A stretch of DNA of 64,000 bases from UBA1930 sp943371535. Lineage in GTDB: Bacteria > Bacteroidota > Bacteroidia > Chitinophagales > Chitinophagaceae. Below, piece after piece: positions 39,879 to 49,790 of the stretch (positions are counted from its first letter, which is position 1; every line of letters begins with the position of its first letter). The position numbers were made by a program, and so were the translations under genes. The notes below the pieces were generated by a model. That model was not told the DNA's origin. It made no database searches and saw only the letters and a program-made list of their open reading frames with translations. The stretch spans positions 88,614 through 152,613 of the forward strand of contig CALRVE020000005.1 in the NCBI GenBank assembly GCA_943371535.1, read 5' to 3'.

Positions 39879-40985
39879 ATGAAAGGTGGTTTAAAATTTT
39901 CAGTTTTTTTATTGGTTGTGTTTGTTAGTCAGCAATTAAATGCACAGTTTAGAAAATACTCTAACGAGTTTTTAAACATTGGTGCAGGTGCAAGAGGCTT
40001 GGCCATGGGTGGTGCACAAGTAGCTACTTCACAAGATGCAACAGCAGGTTATTGGAACCCTGCAGGATTAATACATGTAAAAAATGATCCTTCTTTAATA
40101 GCCATGCATGCCGAATATTTTGCAGGCATTGGTAAATACGATTTTGTTGGATTAGCTATGCCATCAAAAAATGGTAATCGAACATTAGGCATTAGTTTTA
40201 TGCGTTTTGCAGTAGACGATATTCCCAACACCTTATTTTTAATTGAACCCGATGGTTCGCCCAACTACAACAATATCACTAGTTTTTCTTCTGCCGATTA
40301 TGCAGTTTTGTTAAGCTATTCTCAAGTACTTAAAGAAAAAGACGATTTATTTATTAGTGTTGGTGGTAATGCAAAAATCATTCATCGCAGTGTAGGCAGT
40401 TTTGCAAAAGCTTGGGGTTTTGGTTTAGATGCTGGAATTCAAATAAGAAAAAACAAATGGATGTTTGGTGTTACTGCAAGAGATGTAACCACCACTTTTA
40501 ATGCTTGGAATTTTACTTTTACCGATAGAGAAAAAGAAGTTTTATACTTAACCAATAACGATATTCCTACAAAAAGTACAGAGTTAACAGCACCTCGTTT
40601 AATTGGTGCAGTTGCTAGAAAATTTGTGTTTAATGAAAAATTTAGTTTGCTAGCCGAAGCTAACCTACATTTTACTTTCGATGGAAAAAGAAATACAGTA
40701 ATTAGTACCAACCCTATTAGTATTGATCCAAATGTTGGTATAGAGGCCAACATTAACAACAGCGTTTTCTTGAGAGCTGGTATCTCTAATTTTCAACAAG
40801 CATTGGCCGATGGAGATACAACCAATCAAAAAAAAGTATGGATTTTTCAACCAAGTTTTGGTGCAGGTTTTAAGTTTGGAAATGTGGGTATAGATTATGG
40901 TTTCACCAATTTGGCCAATCAAAGTAATCCTTTATATACCCATATTTTTAGTTTAAGAATTGATTTGGTGAAGAAAGAAAAATAA
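39879..40985 (+). CDS. PorV/PorQ-family T9SS outer-membrane protein
   Basis: The 368-residue protein has a signal peptide (to LNAQ, about residue 23) and the family start FLNIGAGARGLAMGGAQVAT followed by ATAGYWNPAGL, then beta-barrel strands to the C-terminal FSLRIDLVKKE. PorV (LptO) shuttles type IX cargo to the attachment complex, and PorQ is a related protein; I cannot separate them on motifs, but the location between two PorU2-like proteases fits a PorV-type cargo role. Cells would place it in the outer membrane. The next C25 gene follows 63 bases later and is probably cotranscribed. Confidence 0.85.
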   Translation: MKGGLKFSVFLLVVFVSQQLNAQFRKYSNEFLNIGAGARGLAMGGAQVATSQDATAGYWNPAGLIHVKNDPSLIAMHAEYFAGIGKYDFVGLAMPSKNGNRTLGISFMRFAVDDIPNTLFLIEPDGSPNYNNITSFSSADYAVLLSYSQVLKEKDDLFISVGGNAKIIHRSVGSFAKAWGFGLDAGIQIRKNKWMFGVTARDVTTTFNAWNFTFTDREKEVLYLTNNDIPTKSTELTAPRLIGAVARKFVFNEKFSLLAEANLHFTFDGKRNTVISTNPISIDPNVGIEANINNSVFLRAGISNFQQALADGDTTNQKKVWIFQPSFGAGFKFGNVGIDYGFTNLANQSNPLYTHIFSLRIDLVKKEK

Positions 40986-41048
40986 TGAAGCGTAAGTAAT
41001 CATTACTTATAACGTATTTCTTAAAAAAAAACTACACATTTATATATT

Positions 41049-44000
41049 ATGCGTAAACTTATTTTATCATTCATCTTTGGTTGTAGCATGTTGTTGAGTT
41101 TTGCTCAAACATTTAACAACGAATGGATTGATTATAGTAAAACCTATTACAAATTTAAAGTTGGAGAAACTGGTTTGTATAGAATTAATCAATCCAATTT
41201 ACCAGCTGCTTTACTAAATACGCCTGTTCAACATTTTCAACTATGGCGTAACGGGGTGCAAGTTCCTTTATTTATTAGTGTAGCTTCCGGCTCTTTACCT
41301 ACCAACGGTTACATTGAATTTTGGGGAGAACAAAATGATGGAGTGCCTGATAAAGTTTTATACAGAAATGCCAATAACCAACTTTCCGATAAAATAAGTT
41401 TACATACCGACACAGCCATCTTTTTTCTTACAATTAATACCAATGTTGCTGCTAACTTAAGGTTTACTGAAGGAGTGAATAATGTTGCAGGAAATACATT
41501 ACAGCCTGAGCCTTTTTTCTTGCATACCGAACGTTTTAATTTTAAAGAACAATTGGCAAGAGGTTATGGTGAAAATGTTGGAGAACGAGTTACGTCATCT
41601 TCTTACGATGTAGGAGAAGGTTGGGGAACAAGAGATATTTATCAAAACTCTCCTTATGTGTTTTCAGCAACTAATTTATTTCCTTTTACCACTGGTCCAT
41701 CGGCAACATTAAGTATGGCGGTAAATGGAGTTTCTTATTCTTCAAGAAATGTGTCATTAAAATTCAATAATACAGCCTCAATCAACAATCAACTATTAAA
41801 TAGTCAACAGTCGGCTGTTTATAATGCAACGCTTGCATCAAATATTATTAGTACAGGTAATAATAATTTTAGTATTGAATTAACTCCAGTTAATGCTAGC
41901 GATAATGTAAACCGCATTTATGCAGCTTATGTTTCGTTAACCTATCCTCGTATCTTCAATTTTGGTAATGCTACTAACTTTAATTTCACTTTACCAGCTA
42001 GCACAAATGCACAAGGTAATTATATAGAAATAACCAATTTTAATAGTACAGCTACTCCTGTTTTATATGATGTAACCAATCGAGTTAGATACACTGCTGT
42101 TGTAAATAATGGATCAATAAAATTTGCTTTACCTGCTGCATCAAGTACAAGAAATTTTGTATTGGTTAGTCAAGATGCAGGAAACATTAAAGCGGTAAAC
42201 ACTTTCGAAACAAAGAATTTTATCAATTATTCAGTTGTCGGAAATCAAGCTAGTTATTTAATTATTTCTAATAAACTTTTAGGTATTAATACAGGTGAAG
42301 CAGTTGATTTATATAGGCAATATAGAGCATCTTCATTAGGAGGAAGTTTTAATACAAAAATTTACGATATAGACGAACTCACTGATCAATTTGCATTTGG
42401 GATTAAAAAACATCCATTGAGTGTGAAAAATTTTGTTCGGTTTGCAAAACAAAATTTTAGTGTAAATCCTAGCCATGTATTTATTATTGGTAAAGGTGTT
42501 TCTTATGATGAGTTTAGATTGAACGAAAACAAACCATTTGCCAATCAATTAAATTTAGTACCCACATTTGGTTGGCCAGCATCTGATATGTTATTGGTTT
42601 CTTCTGATTTAAATCCAACACCTATTGCAATGGTGGGGCGTTTATCTGCTGTAAATGCAAATGAAGTAAATATCTATTTGCAAAAAGTGAAAGAGTTTGA
42701 AGCACAAGCTGCCAACACTACACAAACAATAGCCAATAAATTATGGATGAAAAATGTTGTGCATGTGGCAGGTGGTAACGATCCTGGAATAGAAGGAATA
42801 TTGATTTTTTATTTAAATCAGTATAAAGAAATAATTAAGGATTCAATTTTTGGAGCAACGGTAACCGATTTTAATTCTGTTGCAGCAGGTGGTGGTGCAA
42901 CCCCTGCAGTAATTGAACGCTTGAAAAATTTATTTGCTAACGGTATTTCTTTACTCACTTATTTTGGTCATAGTGCTGCTACACAGTTAGATTATAATTT
43001 AAATAATCCATTCGATTATAGCAATCAAGGCAAGTATCCAATGTTTTGTTTAAATGGATGTAATGCAGGAAATTTTTTCGATTACGATACTTCACGTTTA
43101 TCTAATATTACTTCCTTCTCAGAAAAATTTGTATTTGCCAATCAACGTGGTGCAATTGGTGTAATTGCTAGTTCTCATTTTGGCTTAACAGGCTATTTAA
43201 ATTCTTACACACAATCATTGTATCAATCACTCAGAAGAGAAATTGGCTACAATAATTATGTAGGAAAAAATATGATAGATGCTATGCAAAGTTTGAATAA
43301 TAACGACTTCTTTGCTCGTATGCATGCTGAACAATTTTTGTTACATGGCGATCCTGCAATAAAAATTTATGCTCACGCAAAACCCGATTTTGCAGTAGAA
43401 AACCAAACAGTAACAATTAGTCCATCAGTTTTATCAGTTGCCGATACTAAGTTTACATTGAAAGCCAATATTTATAATTTAGGTAAATCGCAAGCAGCTA
43501 AAGTAAATGGCTCTGGCGATTCTTTACAAGTAACCATTAAATGGCAACGTGGCGATGGTAGTATAGAATATTTATATAGAAGATTCATTAAACCATCTAT
43601 TCGTTTTGCCGATTCAATTACCATTGATGTGCCAATTGTACCTACAAGAGATAAAGGCAACAACTGTATAACCGTAATATTAGACAGTTTAAATCAGTAC
43701 GATGAATTGAGCAAAACCAATAACACTGCAACCAATTGCTTCTTTATTTTTGACGATGACGTAAAGCCAGTGTTCCCTTATAACTTTAGTATTACCAATA
43801 AAAATAATGCTAAATTATTTGCATCCACTGCCAATCCATTAGCAGTTACTAAGCAATATGTAATGCAAATGGATACTACTGAATTATTCAATTCTCCTTT
43901 TCGAATTACTAAAAATGTAACTTCAACAGGTGGGGTAGTTGAGTTTGATCCTCAAATTGTGTACAACGATTCTACTGTATACTATTGGAGGGTTGCACCT

Positions 44001-46163
44001 TCGGCAAACACAGGTGATATTCGCTGGAACAATAGTAGTTTCATGTATTTGAATGGGGTAGAAGAAGGGTTCAATCAATCGCATCTCTATCAACATTTAA
44101 AAAGTAGTACCAATAGAATTTCAATAGATAGTACTAGTAGAAAATGGAATTATGGATTAGCAGCTACCAACTTTACCATTACACAAGGTGTTTTTCCTTT
44201 TACCAATTATGATGCTGATTTTTCTGTTTATAAAAATGGAATGGCTATGATTAATAGTGGCTGTTTTGGTTATTCTGTTCGGTGGACTTTAATAGATCCT
44301 GTAACCATGAAGCCATATTACAATCAAGCTGTTCCCTCATTAGATTCTTCTGGTGCATCTGGTGGTTTTATGGGCAGCAGTACAGTAAACTGTGCAAAAG
44401 CTGGACGACAATTTAATTTTGAATTTGCTTACAATACATTGGTCGATAGAAATAGAATGAGAGATTTTATTAATTGGATTCCAACTGGTGTTATTGCATT
44501 AGCTAGAGTTAATTTAGATGCTCCTTTTGATGCCAATCCTGTTGCTATTTGGAAAGCAGATCAAACTTCAAACGGAAGTTTAAACAATACATTGTATGGA
44601 AAATTAATGGAGAATGGATTTACATCTTTAGACTCTTTCAATACACCAAAACCTTGGGTATTTGTTTTCCAAAAAAATACAGCTTCGTTTACACCTAAAT
44701 GGAAATTTGGATTTGATGTAAATGATGTTTCGTTGTTAGATGTTACTGCTATTTCAAGAGATACGTTGGGTACTATTGCATCGCCTATTTTTGGTCCAGC
44801 AAAATCTTGGAAATTATTGAAATGGAGAGGTTCTTCGGCTGAATTGAATGTAGGAGATATGCCAACTATTGATATTGTAGGTATAACACATGCAGGAACT
44901 GAAACAACATTGTTTAGTAACCTAACATTATCGCAGCAAGATGTTGTTTTAACTAATATTAATGCAGCAACTTATCCTTTCTTAAAACTAAAAATGCGTA
45001 ATGAAGATAAAGTAAACTTAACACCTTATCAATTGCGTTATTGGCGTTTAATTGCCGATATGGTTCCTGAAGGTGCATTGGCTCCAAACATACAATACAA
45101 GTTTAAAGACACATTAGAAGTGGGCGAACCTTTGCAAGTGGCTATTGCATTTAAAAACGTAAGTACAACCATTTTTACAGATAGCATTAAAGTGAAAATG
45201 CAAGTATTTAATAGCAACAATGTAATTAGTAATATTACAGTTGCAAAATTGAAAAAGCCTTTACAACCTGGTGATACAGCAACAGTTGTTGCAACAATTT
45301 CTACCGAAAATTTAATTGGTAACAATACATTGTTTGTAGAAGTAAACCCAGATAATGATCAATTAGAGCAAGCTCATTTTAATAATTTCACGTTTAAAAA
45401 CTTCTTTGTAATTAACGATCAAATACAACCCATTGTAGATGTTACGTTTGATGGTGTACATATATTAAATGGAGATATTGTTTCGGCTAGGCCAGCTATT
45501 AGAATTAACCTTAAAGATGAATCTAAGTTTATGCCACTTAACGATACAGCAGGCGTAAGTGTACAATTGAGATATCCAAACAATACTGTAAAAACCTTTA
45601 GGTATGGAACCGATACTTTACGCTTTATACCAGCAACAATTAGTAATAACAATAATGTAGCTGTATCAGAGTTTACACCTACTTTACCCGAAGATGGCGA
45701 ATATGAATTGTTTGTAAAAGGAAAAGATAGAAATGGCAATACTGCTGGTACACAAGATTATAGGGTAACATTTAATGTAAACAATGCACCTATGATTTCA
45801 GATGTATTCAATTATCCCAATCCATTTAGTACATCAACTGCATTTGTGTTTACATTAACGGGTAGTAAACTACCATCTAACATGCGAATTCAAATATTAA
45901 CGGTTACTGGAAAAATTGTAAAAGAAATTAATAAAGACGAATTAGGGCCTATAAGAATAGGCAGAAATATTACCGATTATAAATGGGATGGAACTGATAT
46001 GTATGGACAAAAACTAGCCAATGGCGTTTACCTGTACAGAGTAATTACCAATTTAGATGGCTCTAGTTTAGAGAAATTCGATTTAAAAGATTCTTTTGGC
46101 GATACCTTTAAAACGGATAAATATTTTAAAGGAGGTTATGGTAAAATGTATTTAATGCGATAA
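41049..46163 (+). CDS. C25 (gingipain-like) cysteine protease, PorU2-type, second copy
   Basis: The 1704-residue protein begins with a signal peptide (to SFAQ) and the motif NEWIDYSKTYYKFKVGETGL, then GYIEFWGEQNDGV. The C25 domain carries catalytic H641 (YFGHSAA) and C671 (NGCNAGN). It is paralogous to the product at 34792 along most of its length. Its C-terminus is different: a FlgD-like Ig stretch (VTGKIVKEINKDEL, then YKWDGTDMYGQKLANGVYLY) ending in GGYGKMYLMR rather than an obvious type A sorting domain, which is what one expects of a sortase that is part of the T9SS machinery. So this copy is the better candidate for the resident PorU2-like enzyme, with the other one more cargo-like. Inference. 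Confidence 0.85.
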   Translation: MRKLILSFIFGCSMLLSFAQTFNNEWIDYSKTYYKFKVGETGLYRINQSNLPAALLNTPVQHFQLWRNGVQVPLFISVASGSLPTNGYIEFWGEQNDGVPDKVLYRNANNQLSDKISLHTDTAIFFLTINTNVAANLRFTEGVNNVAGNTLQPEPFFLHTERFNFKEQLARGYGENVGERVTSSSYDVGEGWGTRDIYQNSPYVFSATNLFPFTTGPSATLSMAVNGVSYSSRNVSLKFNNTASINNQLLNSQQSAVYNATLASNIISTGNNNFSIELTPVNASDNVNRIYAAYVSLTYPRIFNFGNATNFNFTLPASTNAQGNYIEITNFNSTATPVLYDVTNRVRYTAVVNNGSIKFALPAASSTRNFVLVSQDAGNIKAVNTFETKNFINYSVVGNQASYLIISNKLLGINTGEAVDLYRQYRASSLGGSFNTKIYDIDELTDQFAFGIKKHPLSVKNFVRFAKQNFSVNPSHVFIIGKGVSYDEFRLNENKPFANQLNLVPTFGWPASDMLLVSSDLNPTPIAMVGRLSAVNANEVNIYLQKVKEFEAQAANTTQTIANKLWMKNVVHVAGGNDPGIEGILIFYLNQYKEIIKDSIFGATVTDFNSVAAGGGATPAVIERLKNLFANGISLLTYFGHSAATQLDYNLNNPFDYSNQGKYPMFCLNGCNAGNFFDYDTSRLSNITSFSEKFVFANQRGAIGVIASSHFGLTGYLNSYTQSLYQSLRREIGYNNYVGKNMIDAMQSLNNNDFFARMHAEQFLLHGDPAIKIYAHAKPDFAVENQTVTISPSVLSVADTKFTLKANIYNLGKSQAAKVNGSGDSLQVTIKWQRGDGSIEYLYRRFIKPSIRFADSITIDVPIVPTRDKGNNCITVILDSLNQYDELSKTNNTATNCFFIFDDDVKPVFPYNFSITNKNNAKLFASTANPLAVTKQYVMQMDTTELFNSPFRITKNVTSTGGVVEFDPQIVYNDSTVYYWRVAPSANTGDIRWNNSSFMYLNGVEEGFNQSHLYQHLKSSTNRISIDSTSRKWNYGLAATNFTITQGVFPFTNYDADFSVYKNGMAMINSGCFGYSVRWTLIDPVTMKPYYNQAVPSLDSSGASGGFMGSSTVNCAKAGRQFNFEFAYNTLVDRNRMRDFINWIPTGVIALARVNLDAPFDANPVAIWKADQTSNGSLNNTLYGKLMENGFTSLDSFNTPKPWVFVFQKNTASFTPKWKFGFDVNDVSLLDVTAISRDTLGTIASPIFGPAKSWKLLKWRGSSAELNVGDMPTIDIVGITHAGTETTLFSNLTLSQQDVVLTNINAATYPFLKLKMRNEDKVNLTPYQLRYWRLIADMVPEGALAPNIQYKFKDTLEVGEPLQVAIAFKNVSTTIFTDSIKVKMQVFNSNNVISNITVAKLKKPLQPGDTATVVATISTENLIGNNTLFVEVNPDNDQLEQAHFNNFTFKNFFVINDQIQPIVDVTFDGVHILNGDIVSARPAIRINLKDESKFMPLNDTAGVSVQLRYPNNTVKTFRYGTDTLRFIPATISNNNNVAVSEFTPTLPEDGEYELFVKGKDRNGNTAGTQDYRVTFNVNNAPMISDVFNYPNPFSTSTAFVFTLTGSKLPSNMRIQILTVTGKIVKEINKDELGPIRIGRNITDYKWDGTDMYGQKLANGVYLYRVITNLDGSSLEKFDLKDSFGDTFKTDKYFKGGYGKMYLMR

Positions 46164-46188
46164 ATGAACTTGACGTAAGTGTGTTGTT

Positions 46189-46224
46189 ATGTATAAAGGC
46201 AAGCTTAGGCTTGCCTTTATACAT
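46189..46224. terminator. Strong inverted repeat after second C25 protease (terminator)
   Basis: ATGTATAAAGGCAAGC and GCTTGCCTTTATACAT form a perfect 16-bp stem with loop TTAG, followed by AATTTT. It lies 25 bases after the stop. It probably serves the C25 gene and may also mark the boundary with the minus-strand island. Confidence 0.75.
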
Positions 46225-46318
46225 AATTTTAAACCGTGGGGTGTTTTTAGTTAACCTATTTCAGAAGATAATTGTAAGCTGTTGCCATATCTTTTATAAG
46301 TGGAATTTTGCTTTATAT

Positions 46319-47473
46319 CTATTTGTCATATTGAGAAAATGTAGTAAAATTTTTACCATCATAACGACTTAAACCCAAAAGCTTTGTTCCAAACCATAGG
46401 TTGCCTTCTTTGTCTTCCAAAACATTCATTACGGCATTGTTTATTAGTCCGTCTTTTTCATTAAAGTTTTTAATGGTCTTACCATCGTAACGCCATATGC
46501 CATCCTTTTCGGTCGTGAACCAAAAATTACCTTTTTTATCTTCCAAAATAGCGTATGCCCCTTGGCTTTCAAAACCTTCATTTCTTCCAATGGTTGTAAA
46601 TGTTTTTCCATTGTAAAGGCAAACACCGTGATTTCTTGTTGCAAACCAAATATTTCCTAAATGGTCTTCTGTCATTGAGAAAATCATATCATCAGAAATA
46701 TAATCTTGCGATTGAATAAAAGAGTTCTTGGTGTTCTGCATAAAATTTATAGAATTTTCAGCGTTGCCAATTCTTCTATTGTCTTGATTTGTTTTGTAAT
46801 AGTCTAATGATGGAAGAAAGCTCTTAAAATTTTTTCCGTCATATTTCCATACGCCACCACCATTCCAAGAACTAAACCAAATGTTTCCATTTTTATCTTG
46901 TATAATATCACTTATAAATTTTTCGTACTTATCACCATAGAATGGGTGCTTGTACTTATAAAGAAAATTAGTGAGATTAGTTCCATCATAACGATATATT
47001 CCTTTATTCATCGCACCAAACCATAAGTTTCCATCTTTGTCTTCTAAAAGGCTGGTAATATTCAGCGTATCTGTTATAGGAATATTGGTAAAGTTTTTTC
47101 CATCATACTTGCATATTCCGTTACTTGTTCCAAGCAAAATATTACCTGCTTTGTCTTGAATAATTGAACCTACATTATTATTGCACAGACCATCTTTGGT
47201 AGTAAAATTGATGAATGACTTTCCGTCATAGCGATAAGCACCTTCTCCACTTATGCTAAACCATAAGTTACCGTCTCTGTCAATAATCTGGCAAACTACA
47301 TTCTCGTACTGTGTTCCCAAAGAGCGAACAATCTTTGGGTATTGTTGCTTTTTCGTTTTTGAATTTTCACTATTTGTCGTCTGGTTTGTTGTAGTCTGTC
47401 CGTAACAAGATGTAAAAAACATTGATACCAATAGAAAAGAAAAGATTGTTTTTTTTAATCTAGTTGTTGTCAT
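46319..47473 (-). CDS. Stand-alone two-component-regulator-propeller lipoprotein
   Basis: I place the start at the ATG at 47473 (MTTTRLKKTIFSFLLVSMFF); an ATG at 47485 would add four residues. The signal ends in a lipobox-like FFTSC, so the mature protein is probably a lipoprotein. The rest (384 residues in all) consists of propeller repeats with patterns such as RYDGKSFINFTTKDGL and EDKEGNLWFGTKLLGL. In most proteins these blades sit in front of a histidine kinase, but here the gene stops right after them, with no membrane helix or kinase domain. It may act as a periplasmic or surface sensor/ligand-binding lipoprotein. It lies at the left edge of the cassette-like island. Confidence 0.82.
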   Translation of the reverse strand: MTTTRLKKTIFSFLLVSMFFTSCYGQTTTNQTTNSENSKTKKQQYPKIVRSLGTQYENVVCQIIDRDGNLWFSISGEGAYRYDGKSFINFTTKDGLCNNNVGSIIQDKAGNILLGTSNGICKYDGKNFTNIPITDTLNITSLLEDKDGNLWFGAMNKGIYRYDGTNLTNFLYKYKHPFYGDKYEKFISDIIQDKNGNIWFSSWNGGGVWKYDGKNFKSFLPSLDYYKTNQDNRRIGNAENSINFMQNTKNSFIQSQDYISDDMIFSMTEDHLGNIWFATRNHGVCLYNGKTFTTIGRNEGFESQGAYAILEDKKGNFWFTTEKDGIWRYDGKTIKNFNEKDGLINNAVMNVLEDKEGNLWFGTKLLGLSRYDGKNFTTFSQYDK

Positions 47474-47534
47474 TTGAATAAACATTTTATAGAAGGGTTT
47501 AATTTTTTTGCTCTACAGGTTATCGTTCATATTT

Positions 47535-47737
47535 GCCGCTAGCTTTTGAGACTTTGTATTTTGTCGGATGAAAATTTTTACCTGTTAAGATTGTTTACCC
47601 AATAGCTATCAGGTAAAGTTAATGAGTTGAGGATAAGTTTTGTTGTTCAGCGATATCCGTCAAGCTGAAACTAGACATATCTCTGTTCTAAAGTTAGCGA
47701 TTGTGTTGATGTTGATCACCATAACTTCAAACCTTTT
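47535..47737. repeat. Cassette-like intergenic repeat, copy A
   Basis: Its core (about 47601-47735) matches copies B and C: AATAGCTATC, GGTAAAGTTAATGAGTTGA, CGATATCCGTCAAGCTGA, GTTAGCGATTGTGTTGATG. The left end reads GCCGCTAGC. The right end lies 15 bases downstream of the stop of the beta-lactamase fusion gene (47753). Confidence 0.8.
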
Positions 47738-47752
47738 GCTAGTGTCTCGTTG

Positions 47753-49327
47753 TTATTTATTTAGAAATGTAAGTATATAGTTTTGTATTTCTTTTTTTTG
47801 ATTATCATTTGCATTGTCGTCCATTTCGTTATGGGTTGTTTTTGTCAACTTTACTATTAAAATCTTATACTTTTTTATTTCTTTTTCTGTAGGTAAAACT
47901 CCTTCGTCTGCTGCCTGGTCACTTGAACGTAATGAATAAACTTTAACTTTTTTTGTTTTTGGAAATGACATTCTTCTGTTGTCCAAGGTTATTATTTTGT
48001 CTACTGTGTTGGGGTATTTTGCTGGGAAAAGTGCAGTCATATCTCCACCGTTTGAATGCCCAATGAGCGTAATATGCTTATAGTTTAAATCTGGATTTGT
48101 CTTTTTAAGTTCGTTGATAACAAATAAAATATTGTCTGCACCACGATCCCAAAAAGGTCGTCTTAAGATTTGTGGGTTTCCTGTCAATGGTAATAAACTA
48201 TCAGTAGCAAGTTCGTGTTGAATACTTACAACGAAAAATCCATTAGAGGCTAAAAATTCAGTCAAATATGAATATACAACATAATCTCCACCTTTATTTT
48301 GTCCATAACCGTGACTAAAAATGACAACTTTTTGTTTTCCATTAATATTGGTGTTTGGTTTATAAATGGCAATAGGAATTTCTCGTTGTCTATTTGAGTC
48401 AAACAATGTTAAAGTATCAAGTTTAAATGTTGACTTAGCAGCTTCATGGGGTGAGTATTTTGCGTAATACTCCCAAGTTTCTTTTGTTATGTCGGCAATT
48501 ATTTTTTCTCCATCTTCAAATTTTTCGGTTGTATTATGCACAAAAATCGAAATAGCGAAATGATTTCCATTTGGGAGCTTCACAATTCCAATATCATTTA
48601 TGGCTCCAGTCATACCAGCCTCATTTGTATATGAACTCCCTGTTCTATGAGCAACTTCTGTTTTTATTGGTAATTTTCCTTTAATCCTATTTTGACCTAC
48701 TGAAGTAGACACCATTGTTTCGAATAGGAATTTTGTGGATTTCTTTGTTAATAGTTTATTTTTTAGTAATTCATTTAAAAGTTGATTGGAAAAATTAGGG
48801 GTTGTTGTGTTTAAAAACTGTGCATCCCAATTTTGGTGCATTCCTTCTTCGTTATTTTGAATTATAAAATCTTGATTATTAATGAATTTTTCTACCATTT
48901 TTACACCTCCCGCCAATCGTATAAGAATGTCACACAGATTATTATCGCTATAGATAATCATCCATTCCAAGGCTTCCTTGAGCGTAATGTAAAGGTTACC
49001 TTCTGGATATTTTTTTTGAAATGGACTCCACGTATTTTCAAGAAGTTCACTTTTTTTAATAAAAAGATTTTGTTTTAAGGAAAGTTCGTCTTTGTCAACT
49101 TTATTTAAAACAGTTAAGGCAATGTGAAACTTAAAAACACTTATCATAGGATAGTGTTTGTTTCCATTAATACTCAAAGTGTCACCATTTTCTAAATTCA
49201 AAATTGAAATGCCTATATCAGCTTTTTTTGTTGAAATAATTTGTTCAATTTTTTCACGAAGTTCCGTTTGCCCAAAAACTTGTGTGTAAAAAAATGTAGT
49301 AAAAACTAATAGAATTTTTTGTATCAT
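47753..49327 (-). CDS. Class A beta-lactamase fused to an alpha/beta hydrolase
   Basis: The 524-residue protein has a signal peptide (to QVFGQ) and two domains in one frame. Residues about 22-285 are a full-length class A (A2-like) beta-lactamase domain: S63-VF-K66 (SxxK), S127-D128-N129 (SDN), a candidate omega-loop glutamate at E160/E161, and HRTGS at 227-231 in place of the usual KTG. Residues about 300-524 are an alpha/beta hydrolase: HGYG (oxyanion), GHSNGGD with nucleophile S425, and a likely catalytic His in TTHNEMDD (H500). A beta-lactam- or peptide-hydrolysing role for domain 1 and an esterase-like role for domain 2 are inferred; the Arg at the KTG position makes activity uncertain. 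Confidence 0.85.
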   Translation of the reverse strand: MIQKILLVFTTFFYTQVFGQTELREKIEQIISTKKADIGISILNLENGDTLSINGNKHYPMISVFKFHIALTVLNKVDKDELSLKQNLFIKKSELLENTWSPFQKKYPEGNLYITLKEALEWMIIYSDNNLCDILIRLAGGVKMVEKFINNQDFIIQNNEEGMHQNWDAQFLNTTTPNFSNQLLNELLKNKLLTKKSTKFLFETMVSTSVGQNRIKGKLPIKTEVAHRTGSSYTNEAGMTGAINDIGIVKLPNGNHFAISIFVHNTTEKFEDGEKIIADITKETWEYYAKYSPHEAAKSTFKLDTLTLFDSNRQREIPIAIYKPNTNINGKQKVVIFSHGYGQNKGGDYVVYSYLTEFLASNGFFVVSIQHELATDSLLPLTGNPQILRRPFWDRGADNILFVINELKKTNPDLNYKHITLIGHSNGGDMTALFPAKYPNTVDKIITLDNRRMSFPKTKKVKVYSLRSSDQAADEGVLPTEKEIKKYKILIVKLTKTTHNEMDDNANDNQKKEIQNYILTFLNK

Positions 49328-49445
49328 AGAATTAAAGTAGTTTGTTTATTTCAATTTTTCTAGATATCGTTTTACTGTCTCGACCTGAATTTAGTTGACT
49401 CGTTAATGGAGATAATTTTAAATAATTGGTTAGTGGTTGGCATTT

Positions 49446-49784
49446 TCATTGTTCTTCAATTACTGAGTTTCCTTCTGATTTGTCGCCTGATGTCCATTTC
49501 CAACTTTCGTGAAGTCTAATTTTTCCATTTTCAAGAATTTCAGGTATTGATTTACAAATTCCTGTCATTATTTCACCTTCATTGTTTACTTGGTGGTAAC
49601 GCATATCTATGTTACCATTCTCATCAACAAGTCCAATTAGATGTCCACTTTTTATTTTGCCACCTGAGTATTCAGACATTAAAATGTTTCCTGTTTGCTT
49701 ATAAATAAAAACGGTTTCATTTGATGTTTCTCCATTTTCTGAATTAACAATAGGTCTGAATATTTTGTCATTATAGTTAATCAT
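49446..49784 (-). CDS. Small conserved protein (112 aa), GNAT-associated, unknown function
   Basis: The product has a repeated beta-strand texture (FIYKQTGNILMSEYSGGKIK, then HLIGLVDENGNIDMRYHQVN) and no signal peptide. Similar short proteins in Bacteroidota carry the database label n-acetylglutamate synthase, which I regard as unsupported because no acetyltransferase motif is present. Its ATG is six bases downstream of the GNAT gene stop, so the two are probably cotranscribed. The CDS end is 9 bases right of an inverted GGTTAGTGG box (49428-49436), a sequence also found at the repeat ends in this island. Confidence 0.7.
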   Translation of the reverse strand: MINYNDKIFRPIVNSENGETSNETVFIYKQTGNILMSEYSGGKIKSGHLIGLVDENGNIDMRYHQVNNEGEIMTGICKSIPEILENGKIRLHESWKWTSGDKSEGNSVIEEQ

Positions 49785-49790
49785 ACTTTT

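Noticed and set aside
49428..49436. GGTTAGTGG box as the end of a fourth repeat copy
   Set aside because: The box is in the opposite orientation and no core sequence of the repeat follows it, so I do not count it as a copy.
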